Below, in pieces: positions 26,903-36,704 of a stretch of 64,000 nt of DNA (its first letter is position 1; each line of letters opens with the position of its first letter). The notes beneath the pieces are model-generated. The model was not told the origin of the DNA and ran no database searches. It was given only the letters and a program-made list of their open reading frames with translations. Both the position numbers and the translations under genes were made by a program. This DNA comes from a virus. The DNA is taken from IMG/VR virus record IMGVR_UViG_3300020442_000011, positions 48,001 to 112,000 of that record. One strand, 5' to 3'.

Positions 26903-28702
26903 ATGACCGACAAACCTAAACTCGTTGGTATCGAAGCCAAACATATTACTTATGTCCCCGATCAGAACGGGGGTAATCATGATGCTTTGTTCATTAAAGA
27001 AGTTGGACATTTCAGTGATGGTAGTAAACGACCGCGTTTAAAACGGATTGATGATTATAAACGCCCCTACTACGTCACTATGCCAGGTAAGCAAGTTCAC
27101 AAGGATAAACGCGATTATGAACTTGCTTCCAACCTCCGTAAGTTTTCATCGACACAAGTTGAACTAGCACGTAACATAGCTCGTTCTCTCAATGATTGGT
27201 CTGGTGGTCCTAATCCACGACTAAGACAGCTTTCTAGAAGTCCATACTTGTATGGATCGGATGTTACACCCCCTACCTTAGTTAAAGCAGAATACCGCGA
27301 GAAATGGCCGGGTTTGTTTAGCTTTAACAAAGTGGCAGCTGGTGATACCGAGACTAACGTTTTTAGTGATGATCAAGAGATCATCCTTATGTCTGTCACC
27401 TATAAAAGTAAAGCGGCTCTTTTCTACTTAAAGAGTTTCGTGGATGGCGAAGAAAACGTTATTGAGCGCACGCATGAATTAGCCAAGCGTGAAATTGGCG
27501 ATGTTCTCAAGGAACGAAACATAGACCTTGAGGTCATGATCTGTGATACGCCAGGTACCATCGTCAAAGAAGCGTTATCACGACTCCATGCATGGAAACC
27601 CGATTTCTTCACTTTCTGGAACATGGACTTCGATATCACAAAAATGATGGAGGCTATGGAACGTGAAGGAATTGATCCGGCAGATTTATTCTCCGATCCT
27701 TCCGTACCGCCAAATTTCCGTTATTTTGAGTATAAGAAAGGTAACACGCAAAAAGTGACGGCCTCAGGCAAGACGATGTCTATTGCTATCGAGGATCGTT
27801 GGAACTGGGTGACGCACCCAGCGATGTGGCAAATGGTCGACAGTATGCCAATCTACCGCATCCTTCGTGTGGCTGATGGTAAAGATTCGTCCTATGCGTT
27901 GGATTATATTCTTGATAAAGAGGGCCTCGCTAAGAAGCTTAAGATCGTTGACCTTAAGAATGCCAGTGGATTACGCTGGCACGAAATCATGCAAGAGAAA
28001 TACAAAATCGAATACGGGGTGTACAACTTATTCGATAGTATCGCTCTTGAACTCTTAGACGAAAAGACGAATGATCTTGGATCAAACATCAGTCTTCATT
28101 CTAAGAACTCAGATTACAAGAATTTCAACTCTCAACCAAAACGTCTATGCGACGATATGCATTTCTGGCATTTACGCCAAGAGATTCCAGAGGTCATTGG
28201 TTCTTCTTCAGATCAGGCGGAAGATGAACTCGATAAGTTTGTTATCGGACATTCGGATTGGGTAGTTACATTACCGTCTTACATGGCATCACCCACCGGT
28301 ATCAAGTGCGTTAAGGATTACCCTGACTATTCTACCATGATCTTCGTCCACGTATCTGACTTAGACGTGGTATCGACGTATCCCAATGTTTCTCAGCTGC
28401 TCAATATTTCACGTAAAACGTGTGTATTTGAATTCTCACGGATGAAGGGAATAAGCGAACACCACCGTCGTGAAGTAGGGGTCAATCTAACGGGTGGACG
28501 TGTTAATGCTGTTGAGATAGGTCAGAAGATTTTAGGTATGCCAGAAATGGATGAACTAGTCAGTGAATTCTGCCAGGAAAACGGAATAGCAGCACCACTA
28601 GTGGATAGTCGTTACATTGTAGCTGCACCCCTCGAAATGAAACACCCCGAAGAAGAGTCAGTACCTGATCAAACGATGTTGGATGACGTCGTTACCCATT
28701 AG
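26903..28702 (+). CDS. Family B DNA polymerase, exonuclease domain and motif A only
   Basis: A 599-residue protein. The three 3'-5' exonuclease motifs are present: Exo I DTE (148-150), Exo II FWNMDFD (238-244) and Exo III YNLFD (374-378). Polymerase motif A follows as DVVSTYP (488-494), with D488 a metal ligand. Motif B (KxxxNxxYG) and motif C (DTD) were not found here or in the following frames. Either the palm continues on a separate gene outside the window or this protein is truncated. GGAAGAGGAG precedes ATG. After the TAG at 28700-28702 the same frame continues for 126 codons as a different conserved domain. Confidence 0.85.
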   Translation: MTDKPKLVGIEAKHITYVPDQNGGNHDALFIKEVGHFSDGSKRPRLKRIDDYKRPYYVTMPGKQVHKDKRDYELASNLRKFSSTQVELARNIARSLNDWSGGPNPRLRQLSRSPYLYGSDVTPPTLVKAEYREKWPGLFSFNKVAAGDTETNVFSDDQEIILMSVTYKSKAALFYLKSFVDGEENVIERTHELAKREIGDVLKERNIDLEVMICDTPGTIVKEALSRLHAWKPDFFTFWNMDFDITKMMEAMEREGIDPADLFSDPSVPPNFRYFEYKKGNTQKVTASGKTMSIAIEDRWNWVTHPAMWQMVDSMPIYRILRVADGKDSSYALDYILDKEGLAKKLKIVDLKNASGLRWHEIMQEKYKIEYGVYNLFDSIALELLDEKTNDLGSNISLHSKNSDYKNFNSQPKRLCDDMHFWHLRQEIPEVIGSSSDQAEDELDKFVIGHSDWVVTLPSYMASPTGIKCVKDYPDYSTMIFVHVSDLDVVSTYPNVSQLLNISRKTCVFEFSRMKGISEHHRREVGVNLTGGRVNAVEIGQKILGMPEMDELVSEFCQENGIAAPLVDSRYIVAAPLEMKHPEEESVPDQTMLDDVVTH

Positions 28703-29083
28703 CTGAAGTATCGTGAAGGAAAAGGTGGGTACGAGGTATCTACTAAAGGTGATCGTCGTTTCTCAGCCCTTGTAGCCCGTCTATCGGACGGGTATACCAT
28801 CGAAGAGCACTACCAGCTTCGTGTAAAGGGATACGGTACTTTAGGTATTGACCATTGGAAGAAGGGAAAAGGTAAACCGCCACGAATACGGTTTGATAAA
28901 GATGATCTTTACCGCGCTTATTTTGGATTATGGGAGCAATGGGCGCTCGAAAATCCAACACTCATTGAGGAGTTAAAACGCCATGCTGACCACCACAACA
29001 AAACCCTCAGCGACTGTTTCAGTCATGGACGCCCTGTCAATCAAGCAAGAGCATTATCTGAAATACTCGAACGTGGTATTTAA
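28703..29083 (+). pseudogene. Conserved phage domain lacking a normal start, in frame after polymerase TAG
   Basis: This 126-codon frame starts LKYREGKGGYEVSTKGD and continues RRFSALVARLSDG, TIEEHYQLRVKGYG and PVNQARALSEIL. I recognise this as a small protein that recurs in unrelated phages and normally begins with M just before KYxEGxGG; its function is not known to me. Here the position of the expected Met is CTG directly after the polymerase TAG, and no ATG, GTG or TTG exists in frame. Options are CTG initiation, TAG readthrough producing a fusion, or a gene inactivated by loss of its start after transfer. Composition and gap structure favour a recent insertion. Confidence 0.65.
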
Positions 29084-29348
29084 AGCACCACGTTCTGCCG
29101 GTAAATCTACATCTTCAGATTTACCTTTGTATTTAAATGCAGAATTCTTTAAGAAAAACACTCACTGGTTAATGCTAGAAGTTAATAATGAATTAAAGGA
29201 AGTTGAGCGTTCTGAAAATAGTTGCTTTATTAATCTCCGAATTCTATCGAGCATGAGAGTGTTGTTCTGGTTGGCATGCCTCATAGATAGGAACTGCTAC
29301 CTCAATCATAAAATCCAGTACGTTTCTTTTGGAGGTGGGGTAAAATGA
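28983..29348 (+). CDS. Small unknown open frame, start uncertain
   Basis: Open from ATG 28983, but the first 100 bases overlap the KYREGKGG frame, so the real start is probably internal (for example ATG 29025) or the gene is a remnant. It ends GGGVK with TGA at 29346-29348, overlapping the next ATG as ATGA, which argues for a coupled gene pair. No motif recognised; the central part is helical and charged. Confidence 0.4.
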   Translation: MLTTTTKPSATVSVMDALSIKQEHYLKYSNVVFKAPRSAGKSTSSDLPLYLNAEFFKKNTHWLMLEVNNELKEVERSENSCFINLRILSSMRVLFWLACLIDRNCYLNHKIQYVSFGGGVK

Positions 29349-29779
29349 AAGCATTGCAGTTTTATTTCGGTGACGGCAAAAATGATAACCCAGAAAGAGT
29401 GTCTACGGAGTGTTTTCCTTTGTCGATCGAGAGGGAGAATTATGTAAGATCCTTAACGGATTACTGGCTTTGGGGATTAACTATTGGCCCTGGTAAACGT
29501 TCCGAGTTATGTGGATACCCACGACAAGTTGAAGAACTAAGCAATGCTATTTTAACATCAACGACCCACAGACATTGGCGAAGTTTAGTTTTGGATATAC
29601 ACACGCCATACAGCCCATTGCTAACAGCTCTGATGTCAATAACCGCAAGTAGTTTATCAGTACTCACTGTATTGATACACGAAACATCAAGACTTCCGTT
29701 AACTCTTTTTCACCGACTCGAAATGAAAAATCGTTTATGGTATAATTATCTCCACAACGACCTGGAAAAAATTGATTAA
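29345..29779 (+). CDS. Hypothetical protein, 144 aa
   Basis: GGAGGTGGGG just before ATG is the strongest Shine-Dalgarno in this neighbourhood. The product begins MKALQFYFGDGKN, is helical with aromatic residues, and contains a serine/threonine-rich hydrophobic stretch (about residues 90-115) and a basic C-terminal helix. No family recognised. Base composition is more AT-rich than the surrounding genes, consistent with acquisition together with the 28703-29348 frames. Confidence 0.6.
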   Translation: MKALQFYFGDGKNDNPERVSTECFPLSIERENYVRSLTDYWLWGLTIGPGKRSELCGYPRQVEELSNAILTSTTHRHWRSLVLDIHTPYSPLLTALMSITASSLSVLTVLIHETSRLPLTLFHRLEMKNRLWYNYLHNDLEKID

Positions 29780-29881
29780 CCTCGCTTCTTACATAAGTGA
29801 TTTAAGCATGCAAACGATTATTATCGGTCTATCAATAGGATGAAAGTTTTTCGACTTGGACCGGATCAAATAAATGACATA

Positions 29882-29907
29882 ATTGCCTCCCCTAATGGGG
29901 AGGCAAT
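29882..29907 (-). terminator. Terminator at convergent gene ends
   Basis: ATTGCCTCCCC / GGGGAGGCAAT with loop TAAT. It ends the reverse unit 29918-33883 and may also stop transcripts from the forward genes ending 29779. The 138 bases between 29780 and 29917 contain nothing else recognised. Confidence 0.8.
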
Positions 29908-29917
29908 ATGCCGTGTT

Positions 29918-32809
29918 TTAGTTGTGGCGCAAAAACAAAATATCCAGATCGTCTTGAATGGTAATGTCCATATTAGGTAACGCTACGGCGCGCTTACCCA
30001 ACGTCAATCGAGACGATTGGTCTGTAACGCTAACGATCGTTGCATTGTTACCTGCAAGTCCTGTCATCTTAACAGCCGCCACATCGTTTCCAGCTTCCTC
30101 CCTAAGGCGTTTTGTGATAGAAGATGTATCTACCGTCTCTTCTTCCAACATCTCGCTTATAACACGGTGCGTCATCGTTGTGAGGGCACTACGAAGCTGC
30201 GTGTTAGAGTAAGAAGAGGGAGTCAGGTAATATTCAACACCAATAGACTGATTTAAGGGTAATGATTGACGTTCGTCTTGATTTACCTCTACCGTTGTAT
30301 CGCCGAACGTAATGGTGGGGTGTAAGTACAGTTCCGTCCGTTCCCGAAGGTTCTGTTGGAATACAGTAATGTCATCGATCAATAAATCACGAATGAAACG
30401 CCCAAGCTGTTCGCGATAATCAACCACTCGTTGGTCATCAGCGAACATATAAAGTCCATCGACCAAGAACAATGTGTACTCACGTTTTATCTTGCGTGTT
30501 TCTACCAAGATGGGATTTCCATTAACATCCAGTACCGGGTCTCCTTTTAAGTGCTCATAAACAGGGTTACCATTAGAATCTAATACAGGCTCTCCTCGTT
30601 CATGGATGATCCGGTAATCAATATTACCTTCCTCATCAATGTCGATAATGGGTGATCCGTCTTGGTCGCGTTCAATGATGGTGGATTCGTACACCTTCGG
30701 AACGTTATCTGTGTAGCGTTGGTAGTTCTGTTCTGAAGGAACTGTTCGTGAACGACGCCATAGATTGCTCAGAGAAGAACCGAACGTGATATTCAATCGT
30801 TCTCGACTGATTACCATCGCATCGACGTTTTCCGGTAACAGATGGGTACTCACCAACAGGTCAAGTTCACCGGGATCGTAGAATCGCATATCTTGATTCA
30901 ACGCGATGAACGTGATATCGAACATCCCATTGAGAGGTGTGAAGAACACACGTTGGTTGTCGTCGAACATACTGAAGTTTAACGTGCGGATGTTGTCTTC
31001 ACTATCGACATCAAAGTTTGTTTCGATACGGAACTCAACAACACGCTCCCCGTCGTCGTTTTGCACGACGGTTCCATTAACACTAGCGTAGGTTCTTTCA
31101 TTCTGTGGAATGTAACCCAACTGAACAATAATGTTTTCAGAGTCGATCTCTTTAATTCGTTCTCCGCTGCCTGTACTGATTAGTAGGCGGTAACCATAAT
31201 CTGTAGCTTCTATCTGATAGCCGTTAATACCGATTTGCATTTCTGTGGTCGGGTTAGCATCCACAAAAATTTGACTATCCACAGACGGCTGTGTTAGGAG
31301 ATAAGGGCGTACATCAAATTGATTACGGGTACCGTCAAGAACATAATGGAAAGGTGAATACATCAGGCGTGATTGATTCAAGCGTGTGATGCGTGCTTCC
31401 ACCGACAATGACATTAGTTCATTGTACGCGTTATCTGACAAGCGAACTACTTTTCCATCACTGTACTCATACAGAGAAGATGGTAAAATAGTGATGCGTT
31501 CTCCATTGTCAACGATGTTCGATGAACTACCTAGTTCAGAAAGAGTGTTCTGTAAAACACCCATGAACACGCCCGCCGCACTATTAAGCTGCGGAATGGA
31601 AGACGTCGGTAATGAGCGAATAGCAATGAATTGGCGATCAGTAGTGTTATCCACTAAGTTAACAAGACGGTAGCCACGACGAGATAAAGAAGCATCCAAC
31701 TGAGAATAGGTGATGGGGTCTTCATCAGTGGCTAGCGTATTATAAATCACCTGGTTCCTTAATTGATCAAACGTTAGAGCAGGTGTGCCACCAGTGACCC
31801 GTTTACGACTAATCGATTGAAGCTCATTGAACGTACGTAGAGGTGCAGTATACCGCTGTTCATCGTCGATGGAATTAAACACCGTTTCAAAGTTCGTCGG
31901 GTCAAAACTCGAGAGGTCGACATCAATTTCCCCTTTTGTGGTGTAAATATCAACACGTACTTCCCCAGATACCATTCCCTGTGTGAAATAGACAGGGGGT
32001 ATCTCCACATGAAGTTGATGATCCTGAACAGTTAGAACAGCAGTCAGCGTCCGGTGGTCGTAAACCTGGTCGCTATGTGTGGTAACCAACTCTTGCCAGT
32101 TTCCATTACGATTTAAGAAAACACGAGCAAAGAAGAAATTATCATCGAACGAATATTTAGCATTAAATCCAGCTGCCGCATTAATGGTAAAATTCTTCGT
32201 TGTTAATTTCATTTGAAGAACTGGAATCTCCATCATGATGTATTGACGTTGATTACCTGTAACAATATCCCATTTCACCATATTCGACGTCAGCGTTGTA
32301 ATAGGTGACGGAGAATCATTATTATACGTTATCTGTAAACCACCATGTGGCATCAGTTCGATATAAATAGGATACTGCATCGTAAAGGTGTACGTCCCCA
32401 CAGTAACCGATGTTAAGCGTGGAATGACCAAACGCTTAATGCGTGTTCCTGGAACCTCAACAACTTTACTCAATACCTCGTCTTTAGACATGATAATTTG
32501 GATCGACGTTGATGCTGGTTGACTAAAACGTCCCAGATAATCGCGATCGCTCATGTGACGGTAAAGGTCACCCTCAGACTTAGCCATGCGAGCATAAACC
32601 TTCTGAAGGATTGCTTGGTTTTCATCCAAACCAACACATGTTAATAGCGTGCTGTTTTCCAATGCCCAGGGAAAAGGTGCGGATGCTGTGGGTACATCGT
32701 ACTGACCATCGCGCTTCTGTAATTGTTGTTCGAGTTCGTTATAAACAACATCGAGCATCAATGCGGGATTATTCAATACGTCTCGCAGTCGGTTGATATA
32801 GGTACTCAT
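29918..32809 (-). CDS. Large virion structural protein (baseplate/tail-like), 963 aa
   Basis: The largest gene in the window. Predicted to be mostly beta-structured, with an N-terminal helical region, long beta-sandwich-like stretches and a C-terminal part ending in a hydrophobic-acidic segment (DDLDILFLRHN). A short internal duplication is visible: GEPVLDSNGNPV followed 15 residues on by GDPVLDVNGNPI. It forms a two-gene reverse unit with the 354-residue protein, 10 bases apart. Size, beta content and context fit phiKZ-group tail or baseplate proteins; no specific family recognised. Confidence 0.75.
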   Translation of the reverse strand: MSTYINRLRDVLNNPALMLDVVYNELEQQLQKRDGQYDVPTASAPFPWALENSTLLTCVGLDENQAILQKVYARMAKSEGDLYRHMSDRDYLGRFSQPASTSIQIIMSKDEVLSKVVEVPGTRIKRLVIPRLTSVTVGTYTFTMQYPIYIELMPHGGLQITYNNDSPSPITTLTSNMVKWDIVTGNQRQYIMMEIPVLQMKLTTKNFTINAAAGFNAKYSFDDNFFFARVFLNRNGNWQELVTTHSDQVYDHRTLTAVLTVQDHQLHVEIPPVYFTQGMVSGEVRVDIYTTKGEIDVDLSSFDPTNFETVFNSIDDEQRYTAPLRTFNELQSISRKRVTGGTPALTFDQLRNQVIYNTLATDEDPITYSQLDASLSRRGYRLVNLVDNTTDRQFIAIRSLPTSSIPQLNSAAGVFMGVLQNTLSELGSSSNIVDNGERITILPSSLYEYSDGKVVRLSDNAYNELMSLSVEARITRLNQSRLMYSPFHYVLDGTRNQFDVRPYLLTQPSVDSQIFVDANPTTEMQIGINGYQIEATDYGYRLLISTGSGERIKEIDSENIIVQLGYIPQNERTYASVNGTVVQNDDGERVVEFRIETNFDVDSEDNIRTLNFSMFDDNQRVFFTPLNGMFDITFIALNQDMRFYDPGELDLLVSTHLLPENVDAMVISRERLNITFGSSLSNLWRRSRTVPSEQNYQRYTDNVPKVYESTIIERDQDGSPIIDIDEEGNIDYRIIHERGEPVLDSNGNPVYEHLKGDPVLDVNGNPILVETRKIKREYTLFLVDGLYMFADDQRVVDYREQLGRFIRDLLIDDITVFQQNLRERTELYLHPTITFGDTTVEVNQDERQSLPLNQSIGVEYYLTPSSYSNTQLRSALTTMTHRVISEMLEEETVDTSSITKRLREEAGNDVAAVKMTGLAGNNATIVSVTDQSSRLTLGKRAVALPNMDITIQDDLDILFLRHN

Positions 32810-32818
32810 GGATCTTCC

Positions 32819-33883
32819 TTATTGATTCAAATTAAATACGTCACGATAAAGGTCTTTGCTTACCCACCATTCCAGTTCCAATGTTAACGGATTGATGCGG
32901 GGATAAGTGCGGTGTTCAAAGAAAGGTTTCTCGTTATCGCGAAGCTTATAATAAACGTTTGTTCTAAAACCATCTTCCATATTTCGATTAAACGTGGTGA
33001 CGGTTTTATTGAATTCATGTACTAAGATATTGTCGTAGTACGTAAATCCTAACGAACGGAAGTTAATGGATATCTGATCGTTAGCGGTGGTAAAGGGTGA
33101 TTGGGACCCATCACCTTCGAAATTAAAGATGTTACCGATAGGCGAAGTAATTGGCCATGAAACACCCGTGGCACCCATACGTGTCACATATTTTCGAGTA
33201 CTATCCATAACCAGACGATAGATGCGTGTTTGGTAATCGATCTCATTCGCTGTAATGACCTCGGGGTGCGGCCATAACTTACCCTCATAAACAAGACCTT
33301 GATACCAGCCCCAAATGAGCATCATGAATGATATAGGGTCTCCCTCAAGGTTACGGAAGTTAGCGGTGAGGTCATATGAACCGTAGTTGTATGGAATGTC
33401 GTCTGTATAGCCATATACCTCACGATACAAACCGGGAGATTGCATGTTTGTATTCAAGGTAAAATCTTGAAAACCCGATAGGCTAATGAGGTTATTGGAC
33501 AGTAAAGGAATGAACGCATTAAGTTGATCTACACCCGTCACGCTAACTCGTTCATTTTTTTCTAGCCAGGGATCAAATGTTACACGCATCATTCGTGCAA
33601 GTGAATTTGTCCGCTCATTAACCATATTACTCATCACACGGTCAACAATTAGGTTATTGTATGACATATTCATCAACGGACGAGTAAAGAATGTATAGCC
33701 GTGGTTTTCGGTATTTAATGCAATACCGGCATTCCGGCCAGACATGTTAAGACCGTAAAAGGAGTTACTGATCGTCTGGTCGACGTCGGATCGACCCACA
33801 CGACGATATATCTCTGAAAGACTCCTTTGGTACGCTTGACGATTCTCGTCAATGATAATTTCAGGTCGGATGTTACCAGTCAT
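32819..33883 (-). CDS. Virion structural protein, 354 aa
   Basis: The frame opens at 33904 (MRNGVTPM), but GGAG lies 8 bases before the eighth codon, so ATG 33883 (MTGNIRPEII) is chosen. The product is Asn-, Tyr- and Arg-rich, typical of tail or baseplate proteins, and ends RDVFNLNQ. It is coupled to the 963-residue protein and divergent from 33922 across 38 bases. Function inferred only from context. Confidence 0.75.
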   Translation of the reverse strand: MTGNIRPEIIIDENRQAYQRSLSEIYRRVGRSDVDQTISNSFYGLNMSGRNAGIALNTENHGYTFFTRPLMNMSYNNLIVDRVMSNMVNERTNSLARMMRVTFDPWLEKNERVSVTGVDQLNAFIPLLSNNLISLSGFQDFTLNTNMQSPGLYREVYGYTDDIPYNYGSYDLTANFRNLEGDPISFMMLIWGWYQGLVYEGKLWPHPEVITANEIDYQTRIYRLVMDSTRKYVTRMGATGVSWPITSPIGNIFNFEGDGSQSPFTTANDQISINFRSLGFTYYDNILVHEFNKTVTTFNRNMEDGFRTNVYYKLRDNEKPFFEHRTYPRINPLTLELEWWVSKDLYRDVFNLNQ

Positions 33884-33921
33884 CGGGGTGACTCCATTTC
33901 TCATTAAGAAGGTGCAAAAAG

Positions 33922-35145
33922 ATGATCGATCCTATTTCTATTCCAGCAGCCCTTGCTGTCGCTAAGGGTCTAGGGGCAGCAGCTGGACGTAAGGCCATTA
34001 TTGACGGTGGTTCTGATTTTGCTCTGCGTACAGCAGGGGGTCTTCTCACCAAAGCAACTCGAATGCTACAAGAAGGCCAGTCTATTCGTTCGTTGGCTGA
34101 TTACAGTCGTCCCGCCCGTGTTGAGCCTCTCGTTATTGTGGAAGAAAGTCTTCAGGATATCCCAGCGATGGCAGATGTCATGAAGAGTGTCTCTTCTATC
34201 TTCATTGGTTACTACCTTCAAGCCGCTGTGTTCACGGGTACTAAAATCGGCAGTATTGATCCACTGAAGGTTTTTGACCGATTAAACCCAGACCGTTCAC
34301 GTACGTTGGTTCAACGTGGTGGTGAAGTCGTCTTTTCTAAAGAGTCTTATGACGAAGGGCTACCTTCGTTCGAACAATACAGTCAGCCAGAACCTACCGG
34401 TAATCTGATTGTCTCTATCGAAAAAGCAAAAGATAAAGACGACGTCAAACCTGATGGTGTTGCTGGACACCACGCCAGTGTTGACAGCGCAGAAAAGATT
34501 TTTGAAGCCAACAGCCTCGTGGTGGGTAAACTGATCCAAGTGGAACTTCAAGAAGGTGAACATAAGGGTAAATTCCCTATTATGGTCCGCCTTGCCCCCG
34601 CCGCAGTTAAGACGGGTGTTATCACTCATATCTTTACGGCCGCATCAAAAGGTACTTCGATCAAAGAGCAATACCACATGTGGCGCGCCGGTCAGATTTC
34701 ATTCTGGCGTGATTTGGTATTCCAGACCAACCTTATTGACCAACACCGCAAGGCATTGGTTAATGACACGTCGAATATTTACCAGACGATCACTGACCGT
34801 CGTCGTGAGAATACCATGTCAGCCGCGTCTACCAAACAACCAAGCATGGCCGACGCGTCTAATATTCTGGTTGTCTCAAAAGATACGGCCCGTGAGATCG
34901 GTCGTCAGTTATACGGTAAGGTTGAAAACCTTAACACACGCCGTAAATTGTTCGACAGTACCTACCTTCTTTTATTCGTCGTGGTCGATGAACTTCACGA
35001 GCGTGTGACCATTTACCATCGTGGTTACGATAAACCTACCACCGCAAGCTTCAACGACATTAAGTCGTCTGAGAAAGGTAAGGGTCCAGACTTTACCGAA
35101 ATCCTTAAGGCGTACGTGGCGGGTGCTACCCCCAACATGATTTGA
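33922..35145 (+). CDS. Structural-type protein, 407 aa
   Basis: N-terminus is hydrophobic and Ala/Gly-rich (PAALAVAKGLGAAAG), then soluble and mixed. A linker with EYxxPEPTGN-like and Lys/Asp stretches lies near 155-190. Begins a long forward block of virion-type genes. AAGG lies upstream. No domain recognised. Confidence 0.8.
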   Translation: MIDPISIPAALAVAKGLGAAAGRKAIIDGGSDFALRTAGGLLTKATRMLQEGQSIRSLADYSRPARVEPLVIVEESLQDIPAMADVMKSVSSIFIGYYLQAAVFTGTKIGSIDPLKVFDRLNPDRSRTLVQRGGEVVFSKESYDEGLPSFEQYSQPEPTGNLIVSIEKAKDKDDVKPDGVAGHHASVDSAEKIFEANSLVVGKLIQVELQEGEHKGKFPIMVRLAPAAVKTGVITHIFTAASKGTSIKEQYHMWRAGQISFWRDLVFQTNLIDQHRKALVNDTSNIYQTITDRRRENTMSAASTKQPSMADASNILVVSKDTAREIGRQLYGKVENLNTRRKLFDSTYLLLFVVVDELHERVTIYHRGYDKPTTASFNDIKSSEKGKGPDFTEILKAYVAGATPNMI

Positions 35146-35160
35146 TCCAGGGAGATATCA

Positions 35161-36072
35161 ATGGAAATCCAGAAATACGTAAAATCACTTATCCCTGCGA
35201 TTGAGCGTAAGGAAGTGGTTAACGCGATCACCTCGCTAAAAGAAGAATTAAATACGACGGTTATCCCTATCTGCGATGACATCAACGAAAGCTTTAAAGA
35301 TCATACATTCAAAGGAAAGATGGAGAAGAAGCTTTCACGTGATCTTCGTCAAGTCGCTACCTTTACAGCACCATCTGCTGTGTTCGTTGTCAACGACGTG
35401 GTTAAAGGTCTCCCGGCTCTCCTGAATGTCATGGAACAGCACGCAAAACGTCTATTCTCTTTTCAGTTCTCGACGTTTAACATTTCGTTTGACCGTGCCA
35501 ATTTCTTGCAGTTGTTGGATGCTATTACTTTCTACATCCATTATCATCGTCGGTTCATGTTGGAGCTGGTGCAAGAAGAAAACATTGCCATGGGTAAAGG
35601 CAAACCAGTAAAATGGTCAAAAGGTTTCAAGCTTTTTGTAGAACAAGGCTTTAAAAGCTACCTTGAACTTACTCGCGCATTCTTCGTGACGCCAACTGAA
35701 TTCGAAACCCGTCTGAAAACAGTGAGTAACGCTGAAATCTCAGAAGATACATTTGAGATGGCACGTAAGACACTGGGGGTATTGAAAACAGATCCCTTCC
35801 AACTGGAACGTGGGTTTGTTGCGACGACCTACCGTCCTATCAACCCTCTGTTCAGCTTAGGTAAACGCCGTGCTGAACTTCAGGTGAAACGCTACCGTTT
35901 AGGAAAGGAAGAACTTGCAGGTTTGCAGTTACGCCTTCAGGAATATCGGGAATTACGTGATGGAAGTAACGCCGATCCTAAACTCCAGAAGTTGATCGAG
36001 TATACGGAATCACGTGTTGAAAACCTCAACTATGAGTTGGTCCAATTCGAAGAAGAAAATCGACTCGACTAA
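35161..36072 (+). CDS. Structural-type helical protein, 303 aa
   Basis: Follows by 15 bases with GGGAG upstream. Long helices with many Lys, Glu and Arg residues, and a coiled-coil-like C-terminus (about 250-303) with leucine/charged pattern. Probably a partner of the preceding protein. No family recognised. Confidence 0.85.
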   Translation: MEIQKYVKSLIPAIERKEVVNAITSLKEELNTTVIPICDDINESFKDHTFKGKMEKKLSRDLRQVATFTAPSAVFVVNDVVKGLPALLNVMEQHAKRLFSFQFSTFNISFDRANFLQLLDAITFYIHYHRRFMLELVQEENIAMGKGKPVKWSKGFKLFVEQGFKSYLELTRAFFVTPTEFETRLKTVSNAEISEDTFEMARKTLGVLKTDPFQLERGFVATTYRPINPLFSLGKRRAELQVKRYRLGKEELAGLQLRLQEYRELRDGSNADPKLQKLIEYTESRVENLNYELVQFEEENRLD

Positions 36073-36089
36073 TTAATGGAGACATCAAC

Positions 36090-36632
36090 ATGATGTTGAA
36101 TATCCTTGGTGGGTCGGTGGATAAGTATTCAGGTGGGATGAGTAAAACTGATTTTTCATCCAAAACCATCCCCGGTGACCCCGAAGTATCTCAGCTCTGG
36201 TCTGAGTATGTTAACCCGAATATCCCGACGTACGATTGGGTGTTTCGTAAACGTGTGTTGTCGGTAGCTATGCGATTGTTCCAAGACCATGACTGGTTTC
36301 GCGACCAAGAGCGTAATGCCAACCTTCATGGTTACAACTACGGCTTCGTAGTCGACACGATGCGTTTTATTGCGACAGGTAAGCGTAAGATGTCACTGTC
36401 TATCTGGAGTGAACTCGTTACACACGAACACACCCAGAAGAAAGATGTTAGCAAACGACACGAGATCATTGATCTTCTCAAAGCGCATTCGTTATTCTTG
36501 GCAACTCCGCCAGTTGGTATGCTTCAGAAATGGTGTTCTCATCCGGAAGGAATTGATGATCTTCTATGGTCGCTCAATATCCTCTTTGGTGATTTGAGCA
36601 TCTCCCATAACACAGTAAGCGAAGTTCGATAG
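36090..36632 (+). CDS. Hypothetical protein, 180 aa
   Basis: GGAG precedes the ATG and the gap is 17 bases. Soluble, aromatic-rich (WVFRKR, HDWFRDQE). No motif recognised. Ends the subunit before a 72-base gap leading to the inner-body genes. Confidence 0.85.
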   Translation: MMLNILGGSVDKYSGGMSKTDFSSKTIPGDPEVSQLWSEYVNPNIPTYDWVFRKRVLSVAMRLFQDHDWFRDQERNANLHGYNYGFVVDTMRFIATGKRKMSLSIWSELVTHEHTQKKDVSKRHEIIDLLKAHSLFLATPPVGMLQKWCSHPEGIDDLLWSLNILFGDLSISHNTVSEVR

Positions 36633-36704
36633 TAACTAATGATTATGTAGCTACTACTTACTTAATTGTCTGTAATACTTCCATTTTGCAAAAAGGAAAT
36701 AACG

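Noticed and set aside
28703-29348. Intein or a second group I intron in the polymerase gene
   Set aside because: No intein splice residues (no Cys/Ser start or HN end) and no P/Q/R/S core were seen in this segment.
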